A stretch of DNA of 64,000 nt, taken from positions 682,001-746,000 of the forward strand of contig ATWD01000002.1 in assembly GCA_000421065.1 (NCBI GenBank), read 5' to 3'. Positions 1 to 9,061 of this stretch are shown in pieces (within the stretch, counting starts at the first letter, position 1; every line of letters begins with the position of its first letter). The notes below the pieces were generated by a model. It did no database searches. It was given only the letters and a program-made list of their open reading frames with translations, and was not told the DNA's origin. Origin of the DNA: Acidobacteriaceae bacterium TAA 166 (lineage in GTDB: Bacteria; Acidobacteriota; Terriglobia; Terriglobales; Acidobacteriaceae). Position numbers and translations under genes: made by a program.

Positions 1-1380
1 CATCAATCCTCGGCCAAACTGTCCGAAGCCTGCGGGGTGGTACTTCCACTTTCCAGAGTCGGCTCCGGCCGCGGGCTGCTCCCACCATCCGTAGGGGTCG
101 ACGATGTCGATTCGTCCATCTCCGTTGATATCGCCGGCCCCGATGCCATGACTTGCGCCGTATCCTGCCTCAGAGACGTCGAAGACCTTCCATTTATCGG
201 TCGGGTGGGCGGGGTCGGGCTTGGCGTAACGTACATGGCCGTCACCGGAGTAGACCAGCTCAGGCTTGCCGTCGTGATCGATATCACTGAGGATGGCGAT
301 CTCACTCTGTACGCCGGTGCCAACCGCATACTTCTCCCAGCGGCGCTTCTCTCCCTTGGGGTTGATGTAGAGTTGGACGCCGGGCCCACCGCCGAACATG
401 ACGGTGATGACGTCCGGCCAGCCATCGCCGTTGACGTCGGCGGTGAACTCCATGGTCGCATCAGCCGCGAACTCGGTGGTGGGATTAGAACTGATCGCGT
501 AGTAGATCTCGCGGGACTTGCGATAGTCGGGACCGTAGTAGATGTAGGGCCCGGAGATGACGTCGAGCACCCCGTCATGATTGAAGTCCGCCGCGGCGGT
601 TCCCCAGGAGTAGTAGAAGTCGCTCAGGCGCTGCTTGCGGAAGCCGGCGCCTACCTTCTCCTCGTCGCGGACCTTCAAGGACATGTCCATGTAGGCGGTT
701 CCTCGGAAGTGCACTGCGCCCTTTCCTCCAGCATAGAGAGCGATGGGGCCGTAGCCTCCGTCTTCGGTCACAGCACCCTGCTGATGCCCATCGTTGAGGA
801 AGGAGCGAACGGTATTGGTATCGAAAAAGATTTCGACCGAGTTCCAATCGTGCGGCCGCAACGAGGTGTCCGGCGCCTTGAGGGGAAGATCGACATTGGG
901 CCGCTGTGGACGCGGGCCACCGCCAGCCTGCGACTGAGGCGAGGGCGGCGGAGTGATGCGTGCCAGCAGACCTCCTCGCCGCAGCTTGTCGCGCTTGACG
1001 ATCGCGCCCTTGGCATCGATGGTGACGAGAGAGGCGTCGAGCATGGAGTCGTTGAGTGGAACGTAGACTCCTCTCATGCCGCCGTCGGGCATCTTCTCCG
1101 CCCGCAGAAGGATCCCGGTCTCGCAGCCTTCTTCACAACGAAACTCCGTGAAGAGGCTGATGTCCTGGAAGGAATCGTCAAGGACGAGCCAGCCTCCGGT
1201 CTCCGACCCCGGAGTTCCGGTGATTGTGCCTTTGTCCGCCGTCCATCTCGCCTCCCCGAAGCTATGCCATCCCTTCGTGGAAGATCCCGCAAACGTGACG
1301 TCGGGATGAAAGGACGGACCGGATGCAAAGGCACCTACGGCAAACAATCCTACGAGCAACGCCGAGTAAAGAATCTTCAT
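1..1380 (-). CDS. Secreted DUF1080 / FG-GAP (VCBS) repeat protein, 3' end outside window
   Basis: The minus strand stays open from an ATG at 1380 to the window edge, so only about 460 N-terminal residues are present. It begins with a Sec signal peptide (MKILYSALLVGLF...), with an AGGAGA ribosome site just upstream. Residues about 25-235 resemble DUF1080 (3-keto-disaccharide hydrolase / LamG-like): a motif such as NSVEIFFDTNTVRSFLNDG is followed by a block ending in IALYAGGKGAVHFR. The rest carries FG-GAP/VCBS calcium-loop repeats, for example DFNHDGVLDVISG, DVNGDGWPDVITV and DINGDGRIDIVDP, which fold as beta-propeller blades. Such DUF1080-FG-GAP proteins are common exported proteins of Acidobacteriota and Planctomycetota and are probably glycan-related. 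The substrate cannot be told. Open frames on the opposite strand here are antisense shadows. Confidence 0.85.
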   Translation of the reverse strand, partial: MKILYSALLVGLFAVGAFASGPSFHPDVTFAGSSTKGWHSFGEARWTADKGTITGTPGSETGGWLVLDDSFQDISLFTEFRCEEGCETGILLRAEKMPDGGMRGVYVPLNDSMLDASLVTIDAKGAIVKRDKLRRGGLLARITPPPSPQSQAGGGPRPQRPNVDLPLKAPDTSLRPHDWNSVEIFFDTNTVRSFLNDGHQQGAVTEDGGYGPIALYAGGKGAVHFRGTAYMDMSLKVRDEEKVGAGFRKQRLSDFYYSWGTAAADFNHDGVLDVISGPYIYYGPDYRKSREIYYAISSNPTTEFAADATMEFTADVNGDGWPDVITVMFGGGPGVQLYINPKGEKRRWEKYAVGTGVQSEIAILSDIDHDGKPELVYSGDGHVRYAKPDPAHPTDKWKVFDVSEAGYGASHGIGAGDINGDGRIDIVDPYGWWEQPAAGADSGKWKYHPAGFGQFGRGLM

Positions 1381-1799
1381 GACTTCTCCTGCCTTGCGTA
1401 CGAGCAACCTTTAATCCTCTTCCTTCACACCCTGACAATCGGGTGCGGGTACAGAGAAGCAAAAATAAACGTTGCAGCATACGCAAATAACTTTTCTTAT
1501 TAAGCGAACACCACTATATAAGATGAGCTCATGGCCTCGTCAACTTTTGATTAATGTTGCGAGATTCAGGGCTGAGATCTTCTCGGAAAACGTGCTCACT
1601 CTTCCTGAAAAAAGTAAGGGGCTTTTTTCTAAAAAGCGGTCACTCACATTGCGAGCAATATCTGCTCTGAAATCTCTCCATCCTCTGGTTCTCAATACGT
1701 TAAGAGGGAAGACATGAACGATGTGTACCGGACCTGATAACCTAAGCTGGAACTGAGGGCCCCGATCGACAAAAAACAACTTCAAGGGAAGATCCCATC
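1381..1799. other. Divergent intergenic region
   Basis: About 420 bp separate the divergent DUF1080 gene and the methyltransferase operon. I see no convincing coding sequence. It is AT-richer than its flanks and contains a small A/T hairpin (GCTTTTT-tct-AAAAAGC at 1621-1637). Promoters for both directions presumably lie here, but no -35/-10 pair is clear enough to assign. Confidence 0.5.
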
Positions 1800-2516
1800 A
1801 TGGGTGACTTTCACTACGTTGGATCGGAACTGGACCTGTTTGCAGGCGCCAGGAATTGGAAGGCGTACTGGTCCAGGCGGATCGATTCGTTTTTATCGGG
1901 AGATGTGCTGGAGGTAGGCGCCGGCATCGGCTCGAACACCGAGCTGATGTGCGACCGCGCCGCAGGGCGATGGGTGTGTCTCGAGCCCGATCCGGGGCTG
2001 GCCTCGAAGTTGAGCGAGAGTCTGGAGCGCATAAATCACAACAGCCGTTTTCAGAATCTCTGCGGTACCCTGCAGTCGCTCGATTCCAGAGAGAGCTTCG
2101 ACACGATCGTCTATATCGATGTTCTGGAACACATTGAAGACGATTTGGCTGAGATGCAGGAAGCGGCTCGTCGTCTGCGGCCTAATGGGAGAATCGTGGT
2201 TCTTTCGCCGGCACATCAATGGCTGTTTACTCCATTCGATGCGTCGATCGGACACTTCCGTCGTTACAACCGTGCTTCTTTGAAAAGGGTCTCCCCGGAG
2301 GGACTCTCTTTAGAGAGAATGTTTTATCTCGACGCTTGCGGTATCTTTGCTTCGGCGGCGAATCAATTGTTTTTACGTCAGTCCATGCCGACGCGCAGCC
2401 AGATTGAGACGTGGGACCGATGGATGATTCCGGTCTCACGAGTGGTCGATCCCGCTCTCGGATATTCGCTGGGCAAGTCGATCGTTGGAGTGTGGCGCAA
2501 ACCATCCGCAAGTTGA
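1800..2516 (+). CDS. Class I SAM-dependent methyltransferase
   Basis: A 238-residue protein with the Rossmann methyltransferase signature: motif I VLEVGAGIG at residues 36-44, an acidic residue ending the second strand (CLEPD), and a motif-IV-like stretch TIVYIDVLEHIEDD near residue 103. Its closest family feel is Methyltransf_11/23. An AAGGGAAG ribosome site lies 9 nt before the ATG. It heads a three-gene operon with a GT2 glycosyltransferase (53-bp gap) and a multi-membrane GT-C-like protein. The substrate is therefore likely an envelope glycan or lipid-linked sugar, but that is inference from context. Confidence 0.85.
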   Translation: MGDFHYVGSELDLFAGARNWKAYWSRRIDSFLSGDVLEVGAGIGSNTELMCDRAAGRWVCLEPDPGLASKLSESLERINHNSRFQNLCGTLQSLDSRESFDTIVYIDVLEHIEDDLAEMQEAARRLRPNGRIVVLSPAHQWLFTPFDASIGHFRRYNRASLKRVSPEGLSLERMFYLDACGIFASAANQLFLRQSMPTRSQIETWDRWMIPVSRVVDPALGYSLGKSIVGVWRKPSAS

Positions 2517-2569
2517 TAGGGCAGCGCAGGGGCCAGTTTTTTGAAAATCTGTTTTGAGAAGAGGCTGCT

Positions 2570-3592
2570 ATGCAACGACTGCGGATCGTTGTTCCAGTCT
2601 TCAACGACTGGACCTCCTTTCACGTATTGCTGCACGAACTCGACGATGTGGCCCGTGAGCTGGACGTGCGCGTGTCGATCAGCGCGGTGAACGACGGTTC
2701 GACATGCGATTACGAAGAAGAGCTGCAGGACGTTTCGCAGCTCAAGCATCTGGAGGCGGTGGAGATCATCCATCTCTATTCGAATGTTGGCCACCAACGG
2801 GCGATTGCGATTGGTCTGTCGACGGCGGTGGATGACGATAACTTCGATGCGACGCTGATCATGGATGCCGATGGCGAAGATTCGCCGCATGCGATAGTTC
2901 ATCTGGTGCAGCTTGCGGGAGCGCGCAGGGATTTCTGCATCGTCGCGCAACGCAGAAGGCGTTCGGAGAACCTGACCTTCAAGTTGTCCTATGTGATGTA
3001 CAAAGTTGCGTTTCATTTGCTGACGGGAAGACAGATCTCCTTCGGAAATTTTTCACTATTCTCACGCAACTACGCCAAGCGACTGGTGCGTGTCTCCGAT
3101 CTGTGGAACAACCTTCCTGCAGCTGTGCTCCGGTCGCGTCTGCCGATAGAATGCGTTCCGGTAGATCGCTCGCATCGTTATGCGGGTAAGTCGAAGATGA
3201 ACCTCATCTCGCTGGTAGTGCATGGATTCAGCGGCATCTCCGTATATGCGGAGACGATCTTTGTAAGGCTGCTGTTTCTCACGTTGATTCTGACTGGAAT
3301 GACAGGAATCTCGATCACGACAGTGCTTGCCCTGCGACTCTTCTTCCCCCGCCTTGCGACGCCCGGCTGGGCTACGACCGTGTCCTTCGGCATGATCATC
3401 ATCCTGGTTCAGGTCTTGAGCGTAACGCTCTCGTCGATCCTGATGCTGCTTAACAACAGGGTGCAGAGACTGATTGTTCCCTTAGCGGATTACAAATGTT
3501 ACGTAGACCATCGCGAACAGCTGCTAGGTTCCGTGCGGGAAGGCATTCCGTTGTTTGAGCCACGCCACTCTTATCGGGAGAGGTCCGCTTGA
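2570..3592 (+). CDS. Family 2 glycosyltransferase with C-terminal membrane helices
   Basis: A 340-residue GT-A-fold enzyme. The N-terminal catalytic domain begins RIVVPVFND, has the AVNDGST nucleotide-sugar loop near residue 39 and a DAD metal motif at residues 99-101 (IMDADGEDSP). Two hydrophobic segments (about residues 228-262 and 268-300) anchor it in the inner membrane. This layout matches polyprenyl-phosphate sugar synthases of the DPM1/GtrB/ArnC type, which charge a lipid carrier that a GT-C enzyme then uses. The next gene is a GT-C-like protein whose start codon overlaps this stop, which fits. The exact sugar is unknown. Confidence 0.85.
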   Translation: MQRLRIVVPVFNDWTSFHVLLHELDDVARELDVRVSISAVNDGSTCDYEEELQDVSQLKHLEAVEIIHLYSNVGHQRAIAIGLSTAVDDDNFDATLIMDADGEDSPHAIVHLVQLAGARRDFCIVAQRRRRSENLTFKLSYVMYKVAFHLLTGRQISFGNFSLFSRNYAKRLVRVSDLWNNLPAAVLRSRLPIECVPVDRSHRYAGKSKMNLISLVVHGFSGISVYAETIFVRLLFLTLILTGMTGISITTVLALRLFFPRLATPGWATTVSFGMIIILVQVLSVTLSSILMLLNNRVQRLIVPLADYKCYVDHREQLLGSVREGIPLFEPRHSYRERSA

Positions 3593-5181
3593 TTCACACG
3601 AGGTCCTTGGGCTCTGTTCCGGCCGTAACAGCGCTAGCGCTTGGAGCGACAATCTTTCTGCTACTCAATGTAGCGTCGCTGCTGGCTTTTGCTCCGTCCG
3701 GCCACGATCCTTCCTGGTATCTGATGGCTGGAGAGCGCGTATTGGACGGAGCGCAGATCTATGGTCCTGAGGTAAGCGACACCAATCCGCCGCTGGCGAT
3801 CTGGTTTTCGATGCTGCCGGTGATGTTGTCCCGCGTGGTGCCTATCTCGTACACCATGAGTCTGCGAGTGATCTCGGTGCTGCTGCTCGTGGGAGCGACC
3901 GGATGGTGCATCCGAATTCTGGGCCGTACACAGGGGAGGATTCGGAGTGCCGCACTTGCCGTGACAACACTTGTCCTGCTGGTCGCAGGGACACGGCTGG
4001 CGCCGCGAGATTTTGGGCAGCGGGAACATCTGTTTGTTCTATTGTCGCTTCCCTGTCTGTTCGCGGCTGCGGCCGAGACGCGTGCCGTAAGAGCTGATGA
4101 ACTGCCATTGCTGGAGCGTTGCGCAATAGGAGTAGCGGCAGGCATAGCGATCTGCTTCAAGCCACAGTACGCTCTTGCCTTCCTTGCAGCAGAGTTGGTG
4201 ATGACCTTTTATCACCGTTCGCTGCGCGAGATTGTGCGCGCGGAGTCACTGGCCTCCATCGCTACGTGTGCGGTTTACTTTGCGGCGATTCGAACGCTGA
4301 CGCCTTTATACACGCACAAGATGCTGCCGCTTCTGTTGGATACGTACTGGGCGTATGGAAACTTATCGGTGATGCGGTTGTTGCTGACGATGAAGCTGTG
4401 GATCCTGGCCGCAGTGGTGCTCTCTGGCGCAAGCTTTTTTCTTTCACGCCCATTCTCGAGACTTGTGGAGGTCTTCGCGGCAGGAAGCATCGGGGCCGCG
4501 GTTGGGTGCGCAGTGCAGAGAACAGACTGGCCTTATCACTGGTTTCCCGCCAAGGCGTTCGTCATTGTGGCGGCGGGGCTGTTTGGGGTGGGCCTTGTGC
4601 AAGGGTGGGATAGCCTGGAAGAGACGAAGGTGTCAAAGCCAATGATGGTGGCGGGAATGATCGTCGCGATTGCAGCAGCGACTCTGCTCGGCGTGAGGAG
4701 GGCGATGGCTCCTCCACCTGATCGGACCCAGGTCTATCGGTTCCTGAAGAAGCAGAGCGATCTACGATCGGCATATATCTTCACTACGGCGTTGAACACC
4801 ATGTCCGACGTGATGGATCTAAAGCTTCGGTGGGGAGCCCGATCACCCTGTCTGTGGCTGATTCCGGCGATTGTGCAGAACGAGCAGGGATCGATCACAG
4901 ATAGACCTTTCAAGCGCCTGACAGAAGGCCGGCTGCTTTCGCTCTCAGAGGTGCAACGGAACGAGGTAGCGGACGATCTCGATCACTTTCAGCCATCATT
5001 GGTACTGGTGGAGCATTGCGACGATCGCCACGTCTGTCAGGCGATCGAAGGAAAAAGCTTTGATGCGATCCCATGGTTTCTTGAAGGAGAGCGGTTTCGG
5101 CGGGCCTGGTCTCACTATCGACGTATTGCGAGTGAATCGGGTGAACTCGCCATGTTTGATGTCTACGAACGCATCACTTGA
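3589..5181 (+). CDS. Polytopic membrane protein, GT-C glycosyltransferase-like
   Basis: A 530-residue protein that starts at a TTG overlapping the stop of the upstream GT2 gene (TTGA), which implies translational coupling. It has about nine to eleven hydrophobic segments and a final soluble domain of about 150 residues. The first periplasmic loop carries GHDPSWYLMAGERVLDGAQ and DTNPPLAIW, the pattern seen in GT39/ArnT/PMT-like enzymes that use lipid-linked sugars. The usual acidic pair of that loop appears as HD here. Its role is probably transfer of a polyprenyl-linked sugar outside the membrane, working with the GT2. The acceptor is unknown. Confidence 0.7.
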   Translation: MIHTRSLGSVPAVTALALGATIFLLLNVASLLAFAPSGHDPSWYLMAGERVLDGAQIYGPEVSDTNPPLAIWFSMLPVMLSRVVPISYTMSLRVISVLLLVGATGWCIRILGRTQGRIRSAALAVTTLVLLVAGTRLAPRDFGQREHLFVLLSLPCLFAAAAETRAVRADELPLLERCAIGVAAGIAICFKPQYALAFLAAELVMTFYHRSLREIVRAESLASIATCAVYFAAIRTLTPLYTHKMLPLLLDTYWAYGNLSVMRLLLTMKLWILAAVVLSGASFFLSRPFSRLVEVFAAGSIGAAVGCAVQRTDWPYHWFPAKAFVIVAAGLFGVGLVQGWDSLEETKVSKPMMVAGMIVAIAAATLLGVRRAMAPPPDRTQVYRFLKKQSDLRSAYIFTTALNTMSDVMDLKLRWGARSPCLWLIPAIVQNEQGSITDRPFKRLTEGRLLSLSEVQRNEVADDLDHFQPSLVLVEHCDDRHVCQAIEGKSFDAIPWFLEGERFRRAWSHYRRIASESGELAMFDVYERIT

Positions 5182-5242
5182 TGCACTTGGATCAGCTCTC
5201 CCAGGAGAAGATGATGGTTACTCCCTTCGATGTTGAGTGGCA

Positions 5243-7474
5243 TCAATGGAGCCGTATTCCGCCAGAGATAATCCGAGGTGCCCCAAGAGTCAGTAAAGGA
5301 GTTCGCCCTGCCTCTACTCTCTCGTTCCCCACATTCTGCACGGAGCCCCACACTCTCAGCCACGATAGGAAGCGATGTTCGGCATAGAGATCCACTTGAG
5401 CGAACCCGGCCAGACGATACTGGTTCGACGAGTCATCAAACTGCTGCCCGCTCGTTCGAAGATAGACCCCAAACACACCCCAATCCTCTCGCTCCATTCG
5501 AGCCTCCAGAGATCCCGAATTCCTGGGAACCTGCGGCGTCCACTTCCCGATCAATGTGGGGTCGGCTTGAAACTTCGTCACCGTCGAATCCGCATATTGA
5601 TATCCCGCTTTTACAACCAAGAACTGCAACGGGCGCATCTCCGTCTCGACGGTCACACCCTTGCTTGTCAGCTGTCCGAGATTCTGCCGCATCAGCGTCG
5701 AATTCGTCGGGGTCGAACTGATCGTTACCGCGGCGACAGGCCGATTCACCTGCGTCCAGAAGTAGCTCGTTCGTACTGATCCCAATTTGGGGACCTGGAT
5801 CAGGCCACCAGCCTCCCATCCTGTAGCTCTCTCTGACCGCAATGCAGCATTCGCCAGTGTCAGCTGCTGTCCTACCTGGCTGGTGCGGTAGAGCTCATTC
5901 AACGAAGGACCGCGAAACGCACGAAATGCCGACCCTGTCAGGGAGATCCCTCCACGAAGTTGCTTCACCACACCCAGCCTGGGATCGAAGATCGTCTCCG
6001 CAATCTCCGGCAACACAGGCGTCGGCGCCGCACCCACCTGCTTAGCGTCGAAGCTCGCAAAATGATCCACGCGCGACGACAGCGCCACCGACCAACTTCT
6101 TGGCTGCCACAACGCCTCTCCATAGACACCGCTATCCCGTTGACGGGCACTCGTGCTCACGGTCGGCTGAAACACCCCATTCGACACCGGAGTCTCAGCA
6201 TCCGTTCCCCGTGTATCGAGCACGTCTGCCCCAACCACGGCCGTCACCGGACCAAATGCCCGCGCCCACTGTCCGGCCCCACCCAACTGCATCGAAGGTA
6301 CCTGTTGCAAACGTGTAAGTCTCTCCGTCGCGCGATTCGCAGCGACCGAGGAGAAGCCTTGCCTGTACCCCTGATCCATGCCATGCAGCCGCAAAAGAAA
6401 CCGGCCCGCACTGGAGTCGTTCCAGTCCGCGCCCGCGGCATATCTCCATATTCGTGTCGCATTCGTCGTCGCGGGTGTCCCGTTGTCGCGAGCTTCATTA
6501 AAAAGATTTCCCCGAAAAAAAATAGCACCGTCCGAACCCAGGCCATGGCGCACCTCCAGCCGCCTGCTCTGCGAGTGAACATTTGCCGGAACATCCACAG
6601 GGCCGCGAGCCTCGGGTGCCGTCAACACGTATCCTCCCGTGCGAAACAGCGTCATTGCACCCAACGCACTCCATCTCCTCGCCGTTCCAGCCAAAAGCCC
6701 GCTGACAATGGATGTGTTCTCCTGCGCTCCCGTCAGGTTCAGCGCATACTGCGTGCCCTCCGCGGGTTCAACCGGCAACACATCGATCACGCCCCCGATC
6801 GCACTCGATCCATAAAGGTCCGAGGCTCCTCCACGCACCACCTCCACCTCGCGTACCGCCAGCTCCGGAATCTCGTTCCAATGAATCCAGCCGCCGAACG
6901 AGTCATTTAAAGGAACCTGATCGCTAAGGACCAGGGTTCTGCTCGCCGCCGTCGATCCTAACCCGCGTAATGAAGTTCCCTGGCTCGTGGGATTGGCCAC
7001 CCACGAGCTTGTCCTGCGAAACAACTGAAATCCCGCTACCTGACGTAACCGGTCATCCAGCGAAAATCCGGGAATCTCTTTGATTTCGCCCCCGCCCAGG
7101 GTCCGCACGCTACTGGCGCTCGCATCCAGGGCCAACGGCGTCCGAGCCGCCGTTACCTCCACCATGCTTGTAACGGATGCCAGCTTCAAAACCACATTCA
7201 ATTCATTGCCGTTCCCTGCCGGCTGACGAACCGTCGAAAAGTTTTCATGAGAGATCTCGACCACACTCTGCGACCCCGCAACCGTGACGGTCACGCATCC
7301 GGAGGAATCGCCCTCGAACCGTTGGTTGCCCACAGTCGCCACTATGCTGGGAATCGCATTTCCCTTCTCGTCACGAGCGCATATCTTCACCGTTCGATCA
7401 GCTGCCAGGAGCGGGACGACGCCCAGCAGGCACACCCCCGCGAACCAGAACGCACTTTGAATCACAGATCCCAT
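5243..7474 (-). CDS. TonB-dependent outer-membrane receptor (BtuB/FepA-like)
   Basis: A 743-residue receptor. I chose the ATG at 7474 (MGSVIQSAFWF...), which gives a clean signal peptide, over an upstream in-frame ATG at 7564 that would add 30 polar residues. A short carboxypeptidase-regulatory-like domain covers about residues 25-105. The plug follows: LDDRLRQVAGFQLFRRTSS, TSQGTSLRGLGST and VVRGGASDLYGSSAIGGVIDV. The remainder is a 22-strand-type barrel. The C terminus is IRLH rather than the usual terminal aromatic. It stands alone between convergent and codirectional neighbours, with no B12 riboswitch boxes in the 155 bp upstream, so the ligand is not predictable. Confidence 0.9.
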   Translation of the reverse strand: MGSVIQSAFWFAGVCLLGVVPLLAADRTVKICARDEKGNAIPSIVATVGNQRFEGDSSGCVTVTVAGSQSVVEISHENFSTVRQPAGNGNELNVVLKLASVTSMVEVTAARTPLALDASASSVRTLGGGEIKEIPGFSLDDRLRQVAGFQLFRRTSSWVANPTSQGTSLRGLGSTAASRTLVLSDQVPLNDSFGGWIHWNEIPELAVREVEVVRGGASDLYGSSAIGGVIDVLPVEPAEGTQYALNLTGAQENTSIVSGLLAGTARRWSALGAMTLFRTGGYVLTAPEARGPVDVPANVHSQSRRLEVRHGLGSDGAIFFRGNLFNEARDNGTPATTNATRIWRYAAGADWNDSSAGRFLLRLHGMDQGYRQGFSSVAANRATERLTRLQQVPSMQLGGAGQWARAFGPVTAVVGADVLDTRGTDAETPVSNGVFQPTVSTSARQRDSGVYGEALWQPRSWSVALSSRVDHFASFDAKQVGAAPTPVLPEIAETIFDPRLGVVKQLRGGISLTGSAFRAFRGPSLNELYRTSQVGQQLTLANAALRSERATGWEAGGLIQVPKLGSVRTSYFWTQVNRPVAAVTISSTPTNSTLMRQNLGQLTSKGVTVETEMRPLQFLVVKAGYQYADSTVTKFQADPTLIGKWTPQVPRNSGSLEARMEREDWGVFGVYLRTSGQQFDDSSNQYRLAGFAQVDLYAEHRFLSWLRVWGSVQNVGNERVEAGRTPLLTLGAPRIISGGIRLH

Positions 7475-7629
7475 CTTCCCTATCTTAGCTGTGTAGGATG
7501 ACTCGCGGTTGCAGACCTGTTCCCCATCTCCAAGCGAAGACTCCCGCATTCGGAAGCAACTCACTTAATTGAAGTCATACCACGTGCAGACGGCCAGCTT
7601 GGCTCTCATTTGAAGAGTGACTGGCTTCA

Positions 7630-9057
7630 TCAGGGACGTTGCCCCAGCATCTCTTGAATATTGTTCCTTGCAAGGAACAGGCCGAGTTCAGTTTGCAAAA
7701 GGGACGCTTTCGTGTCGTAAACGGCGGCGTCCGCTTTTGCGGCACTCGATGCGAGATCTGCGCTTTGCTCTACTCGTTGAGCGCTTACCCGGGCTGCTTC
7801 CATTCGTGCCTTGAGAGCCTCGTTTACAACCGCCATAAGCTGCTGTAGCTGTTCGGTCTTGTCATAGGCGGCAGAAATCTCGATCGCAACGTTTGCTTCC
7901 GTCTGTTGCAATTGAGTCTCTGCCATCTGAAGCTCTATCCTGGCCTGTTTGAGCTTCGCCTCTCGAGCACCACCATCGAAGAGATCATAGGTGAGCACCC
8001 CACCGAACGTCCCGAAGTTGTGTACGAGAAATGGAACCCCGCTCTGATAGCTGTATCGTGCAAGCCCGCTGATATCCGGAATATATGCATCCCGCGCAGC
8101 GGCGACGGCGGCTTTCGCCTTTTCTACCGTTTGTCTGGCCGCAAGGACTTTGGGATTGCTTGCGGTCACGGAGGCGATCGCCTCGGTGCGGGGTGGGACC
8201 GTCGGGGATGCGCCCAGGGAATCACCGTCGAGAATCAGGCGAGTACCGAGCGGCAGCCCGAGGACATCATCGAACTGAAGCATCGCATCGTCGATCGCGA
8301 GTTGTTGCGTGAGCACAGATTGTTGCTGATCGAGATAGGCAGCGTGGGCCTGTAAAACGGCCACATCCAGAGATCTGCCCTCCGCTACTGCTCGCGTATC
8401 TTCGGATTCGCTGACGGACGTCGCGGATGCGGCCCGTTTTGTGGCCTCGAGATGTGCCTGCGCCGTGAGGATATTGAAGTACATTTGATGGACCAGTAAG
8501 GAAATTGAATTTTCCGTGTCGGTTTCCTCGATCTGCGCGCTTCGGACATCTGCCGCCGCGGCCCTGTCGCCGGCATGTATCTTAAACATCTGGGTGAGGG
8601 GCTGAACCAGCCCTGTACCACTCGTGTATGTATTTACGGACCCCTGGCCAATCCGCAGGGAGCTCCCGGGGATGAGCCCGGTTGCAGTGGGGTGCCCGAA
8701 GGCACCGGCGGGAATATCGATGCCCTCAAGCTCAGTGACGTGTAGTACCGTTGACTCGTTTTTGATGTGGGGATAATAGTTTGACCGAGCGATCGTCCGC
8801 TTCGCTTCGCTGTCTGCCACTGAGAGATGGGCGAGTTTGAGGCGACGATTGTTTTGCATAGCCAACTCAACCGCCCTGGAAAGTGTAAGCGATCGTGTAG
8901 GTCGTCCGCTGTCCGTCGAGGCTGCGCTGTCTGTCTGCGCGTCCGCATAACGAAGGGTGAAGAAAGAGCCAGCCAATAGAGCGAGGATCAGACATCCACG
9001 CGGCGGACCGACGAAGATTCTGTGCTCAATTCTTATCTGTTCGTATGCTTTCCTCAT
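7630..9057 (-). CDS. TolC-family outer-membrane efflux protein
   Basis: A 475-residue OEP/TolC-type protein with an N-terminal signal-anchor-like segment (residues about 19-40) and two long heptad-rich helical hairpin blocks (for example AHLSVADSEAKRTIARSNYYPHI and the final LKQARIELQMAETQLQQTEANVAIEISAAYDK region). It is the last gene of a minus-strand operon: it starts 4 bp after the stop of the DHA2 transporter gene, itself 8 bp after an HlyD adaptor gene. It should form the outer-membrane duct of a tripartite EmrAB-TolC-type pump. Confidence 0.92.
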   Translation of the reverse strand: MRKAYEQIRIEHRIFVGPPRGCLILALLAGSFFTLRYADAQTDSAASTDSGRPTRSLTLSRAVELAMQNNRRLKLAHLSVADSEAKRTIARSNYYPHIKNESTVLHVTELEGIDIPAGAFGHPTATGLIPGSSLRIGQGSVNTYTSGTGLVQPLTQMFKIHAGDRAAAADVRSAQIEETDTENSISLLVHQMYFNILTAQAHLEATKRAASATSVSESEDTRAVAEGRSLDVAVLQAHAAYLDQQQSVLTQQLAIDDAMLQFDDVLGLPLGTRLILDGDSLGASPTVPPRTEAIASVTASNPKVLAARQTVEKAKAAVAAARDAYIPDISGLARYSYQSGVPFLVHNFGTFGGVLTYDLFDGGAREAKLKQARIELQMAETQLQQTEANVAIEISAAYDKTEQLQQLMAVVNEALKARMEAARVSAQRVEQSADLASSAAKADAAVYDTKASLLQTELGLFLARNNIQEMLGQRP

Positions 9058-9061
9058 AGCA

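Noticed and set aside
37..1503. A 488-codon plus-strand open frame
   Set aside because: Antisense to the DUF1080/FG-GAP gene, whose calcium-loop repeats and signal peptide are clear on the minus strand.
7475..7629. Cobalamin riboswitch upstream of the BtuB-like receptor
   Set aside because: The 155-bp region is short and lacks recognisable B12-box sequence.
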